A stretch of DNA of 30,730 nucleotides. It comes from an uncultured bacterium (GTDB lineage: Bacteria > Bacillota > Clostridia > Oscillospirales > Ruminococcaceae). How positions within the stretch are numbered: the first letter of the stretch is position 1; each line of letters starts with the position of its first letter. Of the stretch, positions 1 to 7,003 are shown one piece after another. The translations under genes and the position numbers were made by a program. A model generated the notes under the pieces. That model saw nothing but the letters and a program-made list of their open reading frames with translations. It was not told the DNA's origin and made no database searches. The stretch covers positions 1-30,730 of the forward strand of contig CAJMQZ010000010.1 of NCBI GenBank assembly GCA_905215595.1. Reading direction: 5' to 3'.

Positions 1-293
1 AGAATGCTGCCCGCGCACTGTTCAGCGGCAGCGCAATGGATACCGAGCACATGCCCAGCACCCAGCTGACCGAGGCTGATCTGACGGACGGTGCCATCGG
101 CATTCTGACCCTGATGGTCAAGGCTGGTCTGGCTGCTTCCAACGGCGAGGCTCGCCGTCTGGTAGTACAGGGCGGTGTGCTGGCAGACGGCAAAAAGGTC
201 GCCGCTCCCACCGTCAGCTTTACCGCAGAGCAACTGGCCAAGGGTATCGTTATCAAGAAGGGCAAAAAGATCTACCACAAGGTTACGCTGTAA
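1..293 (+). CDS. tyrS: Tyrosyl-tRNA synthetase, C-terminal end (5' partial)
   Basis: The reading frame is open from base 3 through the window edge, so the gene starts outside the window. The visible part ends in an S4-type RNA-binding domain: residues of the type GEARRLVVQGGV, then ADGKKV and a lysine-rich end (IKKGKKIYHKV). This is how bacterial TyrRS C-termini look, where the S4 domain binds the long variable arm of tRNA-Tyr. Just before it sits AARALFSGSA, the usual junction between the anticodon-binding helical region and the S4 tail. The enzyme charges tRNA-Tyr in the cytoplasm. The internal ATG at 36 is not a real start, because the frame continues upstream with TyrRS-like sequence. Other S4 proteins are possible in principle, but the junction sequence makes TyrRS much the best match. 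Confidence 0.88.
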   Translation, partial: NAARALFSGSAMDTEHMPSTQLTEADLTDGAIGILTLMVKAGLAASNGEARRLVVQGGVLADGKKVAAPTVSFTAEQLAKGIVIKKGKKIYHKVTL

Positions 294-310
294 AAAGCAT
301 TAAAAATTTA

Positions 311-350
311 TGGGTCAGAAACGTCCGTAGGCGTTTCTGGCCCATTTTTT
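311..350 (+). terminator. Rho-independent terminator after tyrS
   Basis: A 13-base arm at 311-323 pairs with 332-344 (one G-T pair), with an 8-base loop, followed by six T at 345-350. It lies 17 bases after the tyrS stop. The facing minus-strand PTS gene stops at 349, so the same hairpin may also end that transcript, although the minus-strand T run is poorer. Confidence 0.85.
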
Positions 351-897
351 ACATTTTAGCGCGCAACAGCTGCTGCCCTGCAGTTACCCGACCGGAGAGC
401 AAAGGCTCTATCCGTGCAAACCGGTTGCTGTTGGTCACGATCACCGGAGTGGTCAGCGTGTAGCCTGCCGCTGCAATGGCTTGTAGATCGAACCGGAAAA
501 GCGGCTGTCCCTTCTGCACATGGTCACCATTCTGTACAAATAGCTCATAGCCTTTGCCCTTCAGCTCCACGGTGTCCATGCCAACATGGATGAGCACCTC
601 CAACCCGTTATCGCACAGCAGGCTGACGGCGTGGTGCGTCTTGGCGATCTTTTTCACGATGCCGTCTGCGGGTGCTACCACCTCGCCACAGCTAGGCTCA
701 ATAGCGCAGCCCTTGCCCAGCACCTCGCTGGAGAACACCGGGTCCTTGATCCGGGTCAGTGCCCGGATACGTCCTGTGACCGGCGCATAAAGCAGCTGTC
801 CGCTCTCCGCAGCTTCCGAGGCAAGCGGCTCGTTTTTCTCAAAATGTGCAATCAGCCGCTGCCGGATGCTGCGCACGAGCGTTACGGGATCTTTCAT
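349..897 (-). CDS. Stand-alone PTS glucose-family EIIA protein
   Basis: This is a 182-residue protein of the EIIA-Glc (Crr) family, the phospho-carrier between HPr and EIIB of sugar phosphotransferase systems. Visible landmarks are APVTGRI (about 38-44), DPVFSSEVLGKG (52-63), IEPS (67-70), the His pair region THHA (His89) and LIHVGMDT (His104, the phosphorylated residue in the family), then the C-terminal TTPVIVTN. About 35 extra residues precede the domain. No EIIB or EIIC lies beside it, so it probably serves one or more transporters encoded elsewhere, or has a signalling role as Crr does. The start is supported by AGAAGGAAA just upstream. A terminator at 949-986 separates it from the gene before it, so it should have its own promoter, which I could not place. 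Confidence 0.88.
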   Translation of the reverse strand: MKDPVTLVRSIRQRLIAHFEKNEPLASEAAESGQLLYAPVTGRIRALTRIKDPVFSSEVLGKGCAIEPSCGEVVAPADGIVKKIAKTHHAVSLLCDNGLEVLIHVGMDTVELKGKGYELFVQNGDHVQKGQPLFRFDLQAIAAAGYTLTTPVIVTNSNRFARIEPLLSGRVTAGQQLLRAKM

Positions 898-948
898 TCC
901 GGTTTCCTTCTTTCAGCAGGAAATTTTGCCTGTTTCTGCGCATTCCGC

Positions 949-986
949 AAAAACAGGGCCGAAAGGAAACTTGTCCCCTCCGGCCC
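949..986 (-). terminator. Terminator after the ACT-domain gene
   Basis: On the minus strand, GGGCCG (986-981) pairs with CGGCCC (961-956), enclosing a smaller GGA/TCC stem, followed by TGTTTTT (955-949). It sits just after the stop of the ACT gene and closes the asd-dapA-dapB-capA-ACT unit. Confidence 0.75.
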
Positions 987-999
987 CGGCTGATTACTG

Positions 1000-1467
1000 T
1001 TACAGCTCGTATGCCTTTTTCAGTGCCTCATAAGCGGCGTCCTCGTTTTCAGCGTGGACGAGCAGAGAGATATCCAGATCACTGGTGGTGATCAGCAGCA
1101 CCTCGATACCGGCCATAGCCAGCGCATTCAGCGCCCGCGCAGCCACACCGCAGCTGGTGACCATATCCTCGCCGAACAGATTCAGCTTGGAATAGCCCAC
1201 GCTGATCAAGGGAGACGCCTTGGCGTCCTTGTCCAGATTTGCCGCCGAAATCGCTTTCATCACCAGCGGCAGATCGCTGCTGGATGCGGTAAAGCTGAAA
1301 TCAATGGTAGTGCCGTGGGGGGCGCTCTGGCTGATCATGTCCACTACCACGCCGGTCTCTGCAAAGATATCCAGATAGCGAGACAGACTGTTGCCCCGGA
1401 ACGCCACGTCCTGCACGCTGATCATCATCAGGTCGGTCTCGATATTGATCTTCGATACTCCGTACAT
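1000..1467 (-). CDS. Free-standing double ACT-domain protein (aspartokinase regulatory-type)
   Basis: This 155-residue protein has no catalytic domain. It resembles the paired ACT regulatory tail of aspartate kinases: a first unit with MISVQDV then FAETGVVVDMISQSAP and IDFSFTA, and a second with LISVGYSKLNLFGEDM, a region of the type SCGVAARALNALAMAGI, and DISLLVHAENEDAAYEAL. In aspartokinases these units bind lysine or threonine and give feedback inhibition. Here the gene follows asd, dapA, dapB and a CapA-like gene on the same strand, which fits a role in sensing an aspartate-family amino acid. The target is unknown. I chose the ATG at 1467 because GGAGG lies 7-8 bases upstream; the longer frame from 1509 would add 14 unlike residues and has no good ribosome binding site. 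A terminator follows at 949-986. Confidence 0.82.
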   Translation of the reverse strand: MYGVSKINIETDLMMISVQDVAFRGNSLSRYLDIFAETGVVVDMISQSAPHGTTIDFSFTASSSDLPLVMKAISAANLDKDAKASPLISVGYSKLNLFGEDMVTSCGVAARALNALAMAGIEVLLITTSDLDISLLVHAENEDAAYEALKKAYEL

Positions 1468-1522
1468 AAAAAGTCCTCCGTTCTGCCCGAGTTGCCGGAC
1501 AACGCTCAATCATTTCACATTT

Positions 1523-2815
1523 TTATGTAAGTGCTAAAAAGGATGCGCTGATATTATTTTGCGCGATTTTTTGTATCCTGTCAAGGCTGAAATCAGAATA
1601 ATTTGCCCGCACACCATGCGCTGCCGCCAATTCCTGCGTATAATCGCGCAAAAGATAGGTGCGCACGTTGGATTTTCCGGCATCGTAATGGGTTACGGTG
1701 GGGTGCAGCTGCGGCTCAAGCACTTCACACTGCACCGAGCCGTTCGGCTGGATGGTCTTTTGCAGTTGCAAAGTCAGAATGGCACCCACCAGCTGATCCG
1801 GGCGGCTCTGGGTGCTGAGAAAATTACCCAGCGAGAAGGCGACAAAGCTTCGCCGCCCATCTGCTGCGGTCAGCCACTGGGCATCCTGCAATACATGGGG
1901 GTGGGTGCCCACAATGACATCCGCGCCCCAGTCTGCCAGATTCTGCGCCAGTGTACGCTGGCTGTCCACGATGGCGTGGCTATCCTCAACGCCCCAGTGC
2001 ACCCCAACCACCACAAAATCCGCCTGCTGACGCGCCAAGCGCACCTGCCGCTCGATCACATCAGTTTGGCTGGTGTAGATGACATTGGCCGTCATATTCT
2101 TGTTCTGGCGGATGCCGTTGGTGTGCTCAGTGTAGGAGAGATACGCGATGGTGACACCGTTGACAGTTTGCAGCGGGATATGGTCGTAGTCCTCCTCACC
2201 GCGCCACAGACCAGTGATGACCACATCCTCCGGCATGGACTCCCAGAATTGCAGTGTAGCCGCAATGCCGGATGCGCCCTTGTCGTAGGTGTGGTTATTG
2301 GACAGGCTGAACACCCGCACCCCGGCGCGGTACAGTGCCCGCGCACAGTCACCGGGGGTAGAAAAGCATGGGTAGGTGGACGGCGCAAGGGTGTCACTGC
2401 AAAGGGTCTCCTGATTGATCCAATTTACATCTTGCTCAGCATAGAAAGGCGCAATATGCTCATAACAGTAATCAAAGCTGTACTTTCCAGCTTCGCCTGC
2501 CCGGCGGGCAGCCTGATTATAGATAGGCGAGTGGATCAAGTTATCTCCTGTTGCGGAAAACCGGATGGTTTCCACCACGGGCTGCGGTTCCGGTTCCGGC
2601 TCCGAGGTAGCAACGGATGAAGCAGGGGATAGCGCATCCTCCGGCGGCTCAATTCCGCCCACCGGTACATCTTCTCCCGGCAGTCTTGTCCAGATCCCCA
2701 GACACAAAGTGATCACGCTTACGGTCAGAACCGACAGCACCACCGCCCGGAGCGTTTGCTTTCGACCACGCTTACGGGCAGCCGGACGCCGCCGCTTTAA
2801 AGGCTCCTGCTTCAT
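1523..2815 (-). CDS. CapA-family (PGA_cap) membrane-anchored phosphoesterase-like protein
   Basis: This 430-residue protein has a short basic N-terminus (many Lys/Arg in residues 6-20) and one membrane segment at about 22-42. A Pro/Glu/Ser linker (about 48-82) follows, then a CapA-type metallophosphoesterase fold on the outer face. Conserved-looking motifs are FSATGDNLIH (86-95), WINQE (132-136), LSNNHTYDKG (171-180), GVHWG and GTHPHVLQ. CapA relatives take part in poly-gamma-glutamate capsule formation, but most clostridial members are uncharacterised and no capBC partners are visible here. An extracellular phosphoesterase or amide-ligase-associated role is therefore only inferred. It begins 42 bases after the dapB stop, with AGAAGAGGTGA upstream of the ATG, so it is probably co-transcribed with the dap genes. 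Confidence 0.85.
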   Translation of the reverse strand: MKQEPLKRRRPAARKRGRKQTLRAVVLSVLTVSVITLCLGIWTRLPGEDVPVGGIEPPEDALSPASSVATSEPEPEPQPVVETIRFSATGDNLIHSPIYNQAARRAGEAGKYSFDYCYEHIAPFYAEQDVNWINQETLCSDTLAPSTYPCFSTPGDCARALYRAGVRVFSLSNNHTYDKGASGIAATLQFWESMPEDVVITGLWRGEEDYDHIPLQTVNGVTIAYLSYTEHTNGIRQNKNMTANVIYTSQTDVIERQVRLARQQADFVVVGVHWGVEDSHAIVDSQRTLAQNLADWGADVIVGTHPHVLQDAQWLTAADGRRSFVAFSLGNFLSTQSRPDQLVGAILTLQLQKTIQPNGSVQCEVLEPQLHPTVTHYDAGKSNVRTYLLRDYTQELAAAHGVRANYSDFSLDRIQKIAQNNISASFLALT

Positions 2816-2857
2816 CGTTCACCTCTTCTCCCAGCGTATGCCGGGGCAATTTATTTC

Positions 2858-3616
2858 TCAGAGGGCGGCGATCAGGTCGCCCATATCATACAGGCCCGGC
2901 TCTTTCTTTGCCAGATAGACCGCAGCATTCACTGCACCGTTGGCAAAGATGCTGCGGGAGTAGGCGGTGTGCCGCAGGGTGATTACCTCGTCCGGGCCGC
3001 AGAACAGAACCTCATGGTCGCCCACGATGCTGCCGCCGCGTACAGAGCTGATGCCGATCTCCTTCGGGTCACGCTTCTGGCGCACGGAGGAGCGGTCGTA
3101 CACATAATGGTACGCGCCGTTATTTTCCTCGTTGATAGCGTCGGCCAGCATCAGCGCCGTTCCGCTGGGGGCATCCAGCTTGTTGTGGTGATGCTGCTCC
3201 ACGATCTCAATATCATAATTGATGCCCAGCACAGCAGAGGCGCGCTTGCACAACTCTGCCAGTACATTGATGCCCATGGACATATTGGCGCTTTTGAACA
3301 CCGGAACGCTGCGGGACAGTTGCACTACCTTCAGCTGCAACTCCTCCGAAAGGCCGGTGGTGCACACTACGATGGGCAGCTTGTGGGTCTGGCAGTAGGG
3401 CAGTGCCTTTTCCACCGCAGCAGGGGAACTGAAGTCGATGATCACATCGCCCTTGCCGTTCAGTTTTTCCAGACTGTCGTAGACCGGGATGCCGTTCTGC
3501 TCGCCGTCTTTCATATCGATACCGGCCACCACGCGGCAGTCCTCCCGCTGTGCGATCATATCGCACAGCACATGGCCCATGCGGCCGCCAATGCCTTGAA
3601 TCACGATCTCTGTCAT
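2858..3616 (-). CDS. dapB: 4-hydroxy-tetrahydrodipicolinate reductase
   Basis: DapB reduces the product of DapA with NAD(P)H to tetrahydrodipicolinate, for lysine and meso-diaminopimelate (peptidoglycan) synthesis. The 252-residue protein has the N-terminal nucleotide-binding glycine motif GIGGRMG (8-14), DFSSP (61-65), the CTTG loop (85-88), and the catalytic signature EQHHHNKLDAPSGTA (140-154) with His142-144 and Lys146. Length is near the usual 240-270. I start at the ATG at 3616, which has a GAGGAAAC site upstream and begins MTEIVIQGIGG. An in-frame ATG at 3676 would add 20 unlike residues that overlap the hairpin between dapA and dapB. The gene follows dapA after 72 bases. Confidence 0.95.
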   Translation of the reverse strand: MTEIVIQGIGGRMGHVLCDMIAQREDCRVVAGIDMKDGEQNGIPVYDSLEKLNGKGDVIIDFSSPAAVEKALPYCQTHKLPIVVCTTGLSEELQLKVVQLSRSVPVFKSANMSMGINVLAELCKRASAVLGINYDIEIVEQHHHNKLDAPSGTALMLADAINEENNGAYHYVYDRSSVRQKRDPKEIGISSVRGGSIVGDHEVLFCGPDEVITLRHTAYSRSIFANGAVNAAVYLAKKEPGLYDMGDLIAAL

Positions 3617-3644
3617 TGTTGTTTCCTCGTTTCTATAACATGGC

Positions 3645-3675
3645 AAAATGCCCGGAAGCTGAAAATTCCCGGGCA
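3645..3675 (-). terminator. Hairpin between dapA and dapB (weak terminator or attenuator)
   Basis: On the minus strand TGCCCGG (3655-3649 side) and its complement at 3669-3675 form a 7-8 bp GC-rich stem, followed by only four T (3648-3645). It lies 13 bases after the dapA stop and 30 bases before the dapB start. Partial termination or mRNA processing between the two genes is likely rather than a full stop. Confidence 0.5.
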
Positions 3676-3688
3676 TTCTGTAAGCTTT

Positions 3689-4582
3689 TTATTCCTTGAT
3701 CAGACCGGCAGCCTGCAAAGCCTGCTCGATCTTTGCCTTGTGGGCATCGCTGGGCTCTACCAGCGGCAGACGGCATTCGCCCGCGTTCCAGCCCAGCACG
3801 TTCATAGCGTACTTGACCGGAATGGGGTTCACCTCGCAGAACAGAGCCTCCTCCAGCGGCAGCATTTCCAGCTGCAAAGCGCAGGCCTTGGCGGTGTCGC
3901 CGTCAAAGAAAGCCTGGCAACAGTTATGCACCAGCTCCGGCGCAACATTGGACACCACGCTGATGACACCTTTGCCGCCCAGTGCCAGCAGGGAAACCAC
4001 CTGATCGTCATTGCCGGAGTAGATATTCAGCGCATCACCGCACAGTGCAGCCACCTTGGCCACCTGAGAGATGTTGCCGGAGGCCTCCTTGATGCCGTTG
4101 ATGAGCGGGTGCTTGCTCAGCTCCAAAGCAGTCTCGGGTGCAATGTTCAGACCCGTGCGGGAGGGCACATTGTACAGAATGACCGGAATTCCGCCAGCCT
4201 CAGCCATGGCGGTAAAGTGCGCCACCAGACCGGCCTGTGAGGTCTTGTTGTAGTAGGGGGTGACCATCAGCAGGGCATCAGCACCGCAGGCAGCAGACTT
4301 TGCTGCCAGTGCGCAGCCGTGGTCGGTATCGTTCGAACCGGCACCGGCGATGACCGGTACGCGGTGATTGACCGTATCCACGGTGAACTTGATGGCGGCC
4401 AGCTGCTCCTCATCGGTCATGGTAGAACACTCGCCGGTGGTGCCGCAGATGATGATGGCATCAGTGTGGCGGGCGATCTGATCCTCGATAATGCGGCCCA
4501 ACTCGTCAAAGTTGATGCTTCCGTCCTCGTACATCGGGGTGATGATGGCAACACCCGCACCGGTAAAGACAGGCTTCTTCAT
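3689..4582 (-). CDS. dapA: 4-hydroxy-tetrahydrodipicolinate synthase
   Basis: DapA condenses pyruvate with aspartate semialdehyde, the first step committed to lysine/diaminopimelate. The 297-residue TIM-barrel protein shows GTTGE (47-51), TPYYNK (108-113), LYNVPSRTG (136-144; Tyr137 and Arg142 are catalytic in the family) and NGIKEASGN (162-170), with Lys165 as the Schiff-base lysine. Length is typical (290-300). The start at 4582 has AAAGGAG upstream and gives MKKPVFTGAG; a longer frame from 4627 is rejected because it overlaps the asd stop and lacks a binding site. It lies 44 bases after asd and before dapB, giving three consecutive pathway steps in order. Confidence 0.96.
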   Translation of the reverse strand: MKKPVFTGAGVAIITPMYEDGSINFDELGRIIEDQIARHTDAIIICGTTGECSTMTDEEQLAAIKFTVDTVNHRVPVIAGAGSNDTDHGCALAAKSAACGADALLMVTPYYNKTSQAGLVAHFTAMAEAGGIPVILYNVPSRTGLNIAPETALELSKHPLINGIKEASGNISQVAKVAALCGDALNIYSGNDDQVVSLLALGGKGVISVVSNVAPELVHNCCQAFFDGDTAKACALQLEMLPLEEALFCEVNPIPVKYAMNVLGWNAGECRLPLVEPSDAHKAKIEQALQAAGLIKE

Positions 4583-4626
4583 AGTAAAAACTCCTTTGCT
4601 GCGTGTATCGCGCAAAAATTCAGGCA

Positions 4627-5709
4627 TTAGTCCATATAGCCCTTTGCTGCCAGCAGCTCGGCCAGCAGCACAGCACCGCCGGCAGCACCGCGCAGGGTGT
4701 TGTGGCTCATGCAGGCAAACTTATAATCAAACAGGGTGTCCTCCCGCAGACGGCCGATGCACACTGCCATACCGTTTTCGGTGTTACGATCCAGCTTGGG
4801 CTGCGGACGATCCGACTCGGTAAAGTAGTGCAGGAACTGCTTGGGAGCGCTGGGCAGGTTCAGTTCCTGTGCAGGGCCGCGGAAGTTCGCCCAAGCTTCC
4901 AGCATCTGCTCCTTGGTGGGTTTTTTGTCAAAGCTTACGAACACGGCTGCGGTGTGGCCGTCCGAAACAGGCACACGGAAGCACTGTGCAGTGATGACCG
5001 GCTTCTCAGCATTGACGATCTGGTCGCCCTCAATGTGGCCCCACAACTTCAGCGGCTCGCGCTCGCTCTTTTCCTCCTCGCCGCCGATGTAGGGGATCAC
5101 GTTGTCCACGATCTCAGGCATCCGGTCAAAGGTTTTGCCTGCACCGGAAATGGCCTGATAGGTGCACACCAGCGCCTTGCTCACGCCAAAGTCCTTCATC
5201 AGGGGATGCAGGGCAGGCACATAGCTCTGCAGGCTGCAATTGGACTTGACGGCGATGAAACCGCGCTTGGTGCCCAGGCGCTTGCGCTGGGCAGGGATGA
5301 TCTCGATATGGTCGGCGTTGATCTCGGGAACCACCATGGGAACGTCCGGGGTAAAACGATGGGCACTGTTGTTGGAGACCACCGGGCACTCTGCCTTGGC
5401 GTATGCTTCCTCCAGTGCTTTGATCTCGTCCTTGGGCATATTGACAGCGCAGAAAACAAAATCCACCTGCGAAGCAACTTCCTCTACCTTGGAAGCGTCC
5501 AGAACGGTCATCTTCTTCACGCTCTCCGGCATGGGAGTAGTCATGGCCCAGCGGGAGCCCACTGCATCCTCATAGCTCTTGCCCGCACTGCGGCCGGATG
5601 CAGCCAGCACGGTCAGCTTGAACCAGGGATGATTCTCAAGCAGAGTCACAAAACGCTGACCCACCATACCAGTTGCGCCTACGATACCCACTTTATACTG
5701 TCTATCCAT
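4627..5709 (-). CDS. asd: Aspartate-semialdehyde dehydrogenase
   Basis: Asd reduces aspartyl phosphate to aspartate semialdehyde with NADPH, at the branch to lysine, threonine and methionine. The 360-residue protein has GIVGATGMVGQRF (8-20) for NADP binding, SNNSAHR (112-118), and the active-site Cys158 in VKSNCSLQSY. It then has YQAISGAGK and a later His in DGHTAAVFVSF. Length and motifs fit the archaeal/fungal-type ASADH, which is longer than the E. coli branch's relatives in B. subtilis and is common in Clostridia. I start at the ATG at 5709 (MDRQYKVGIV), with an AGGTG-type site upstream; the frame from 5745 adds 12 unlike residues. It is the first gene of the dap unit and is divergent from queA. 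Confidence 0.95.
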   Translation of the reverse strand: MDRQYKVGIVGATGMVGQRFVTLLENHPWFKLTVLAASGRSAGKSYEDAVGSRWAMTTPMPESVKKMTVLDASKVEEVASQVDFVFCAVNMPKDEIKALEEAYAKAECPVVSNNSAHRFTPDVPMVVPEINADHIEIIPAQRKRLGTKRGFIAVKSNCSLQSYVPALHPLMKDFGVSKALVCTYQAISGAGKTFDRMPEIVDNVIPYIGGEEEKSEREPLKLWGHIEGDQIVNAEKPVITAQCFRVPVSDGHTAAVFVSFDKKPTKEQMLEAWANFRGPAQELNLPSAPKQFLHYFTESDRPQPKLDRNTENGMAVCIGRLREDTLFDYKFACMSHNTLRGAAGGAVLLAELLAAKGYMD

Positions 5710-5747
5710 TTCCAGCACCTTTCCTTTCAAAAAAACAAACAGCAAAT

Positions 5748-5776
5748 CTTATCATTGTGCACAACACGGCTTGCAA
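5748..5776 (-). promoter_or_regulatory. Possible promoter for asd-dapA-dapB
   Basis: On the minus strand TTGCAA (5776-5771) is followed, after 17 bases, by GATAAG (5753-5748), a four-of-six match to the -10 consensus. TTGCAA is its own reverse complement, so it would be shared with the divergent queA promoter. The leader to the asd ATG would be about 30 bases, too short for a lysine riboswitch. Confidence 0.35.
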
Positions 5777-5799
5777 ACCGGACAGCAATGCAATATAAT
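5771..5799 (+). promoter_or_regulatory. Sigma-A-type promoter for queA-tgt
   Basis: TTGCAA (5771-5776), a 17-base spacer and a perfect TATAAT (5794-5799) lie about 75 bases before the queA start. A second TATAAT at 5821-5826 has no recognisable -35. Confidence 0.7.
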
Positions 5800-5875
5800 A
5801 GATACTGTTTATACAGATTCTATAATATCATTGATACGTTGTCCGTGTCAATCATCGGAAAGGCAAATGCACAGT

Positions 5876-6904
5876 ATGTTAAAAAAAGATTTTTGGTATG
5901 ATTTACCCAAAGAGCTCATTGCACAGGAACCTGCGTCCCCTCGGGATGCGGCACGACTGATGGTTCTGAGCCAAAAGGATGACAGCATCCGGCACAAGGT
6001 ATTCCGCGACCTGCCGGAATTTCTGGAGCCGGGAGATCTTTTGGTAGTGAATAATTCCAAGGTGCTGCCCGCCCGCATCGTGGGCGTCAAGCAGCCTACC
6101 GGTGCCGTGTGCGAGCTGCTGCTGCTGCGGCAGGTAAAGGGAGATCAGTGGGAGTGCCTGGCAAAGCCCGGCAAGCGGATGCAGCCCGGCACGAAGGTAA
6201 GCTTTGGCGACGGCAGCCTGACCGCTGTGGTGGACGAGACCATGGAGGACGGCAACAAGTACGTTACATTCTATTATGATACCGAAACGCTTTATGAAAA
6301 GCTGGATGAATTTGGCAAGATGCCGCTGCCGCCCTACATCACAAAGCAGCTGGAGGATCAGAGCCAGTATCAGACCGTCTACGCCAAGGAGCTGGGCAGC
6401 GCAGCTGCTCCCACCGCCGGGCTGCACTTTACCCCGGAGCTGATGGACACCCTCCGCGCCATGGGGGTCGGCATTGCCGAGGTCACCCTGCACGTTGGTC
6501 TGGGCACCTTCCGGCCTGTGCAGGAGGACGAGATCTCCGACCATAAGATGCACAGCGAGTGGTACTCCATCAGTGAGGAGACCGCTCGGCGCATCCGTGA
6601 GACCAAGGCCGCAGGCCACCGGGTCATCGCTGTGGGCACCACCAGCTGCCGCACACTGGAGGCCGCCGCTGCCAAGTACGGTGAGATCAAGGCCTGCAGC
6701 GGCAACACCTCCATCTTCCTGTACCCGGGGGTGAAGTTCAACTGCATCGACGGTCTGATCACCAACTTCCATCTGCCGGAGAGCACCCTGATCATGCTGG
6801 TGTCCGCTCTGTACGGCTACGAAAAAACCATGCACGCCTATGAGGTAGCTGTGGCAGAGAAGTACCGTTTCTTCTCTTTTGGCGATGCGATGCTTATTTT
6901 GTAA
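5876..6904 (+). CDS. queA: S-adenosylmethionine:tRNA ribosyltransferase-isomerase
   Basis: QueA transfers and isomerises the ribosyl moiety of S-adenosylmethionine onto preQ1-modified tRNA, giving epoxyqueuosine. From the ATG at 5876 the protein is 342 residues, the usual QueA length. It begins MLKKDFWYDLPKELIAQEPASPRD and carries the family signatures VVNNSKVLPAR, MPLPPYI, SAAAPTAGLHFT, LHVGLGTFRPV, GTTSCRTLE and TNFHLPESTLIMLVSALYGYE. GGAAAGG lies at 5857-5862. An ATG at 5867 (three residues earlier) is also possible; the family's usual N-terminus favours 5876. The next gene is tgt, whose product acts earlier on the same tRNA position. Confidence 0.95.
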   Translation: MLKKDFWYDLPKELIAQEPASPRDAARLMVLSQKDDSIRHKVFRDLPEFLEPGDLLVVNNSKVLPARIVGVKQPTGAVCELLLLRQVKGDQWECLAKPGKRMQPGTKVSFGDGSLTAVVDETMEDGNKYVTFYYDTETLYEKLDEFGKMPLPPYITKQLEDQSQYQTVYAKELGSAAAPTAGLHFTPELMDTLRAMGVGIAEVTLHVGLGTFRPVQEDEISDHKMHSEWYSISEETARRIRETKAAGHRVIAVGTTSCRTLEAAAAKYGEIKACSGNTSIFLYPGVKFNCIDGLITNFHLPESTLIMLVSALYGYEKTMHAYEVAVAEKYRFFSFGDAMLIL

Positions 6905-6940
6905 TTACAGCATAATGTTGCTACGATTATTCTGATAACT

Positions 6941-6986
6941 TGCAGGCTTGCGGCCTGCATCGAGGCTGCACGGCTGTTTTCCGTGC
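6941..6986 (+). other. Two consecutive hairpins between queA and tgt
   Basis: TGCAGGC (6941-6947) pairs with GCCTGCA (6953-6959), and GCACGG (6968-6973) pairs with CCGTGC (6981-6986). Neither is followed by a T run, so they are not typical terminators. They lie just before the tgt ribosome binding site (about 6990-6997) and might affect mRNA stability or tgt translation. Confidence 0.45.
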
Positions 6987-7003
6987 GCAGAAAGGAAAAG
7001 ACC

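Noticed and set aside
5710..5875. Lysine riboswitch upstream of asd
   Set aside because: The intergenic space is only about 165 bases and holds divergent promoters; the asd leader would be about 30 bases, with no lysine-riboswitch-like multi-helix core.
6905..7003. preQ1 riboswitch between queA and tgt
   Set aside because: The hairpins lack the short A-rich tail and pseudoknot layout of preQ1-I, and such switches usually precede synthesis or transport genes.
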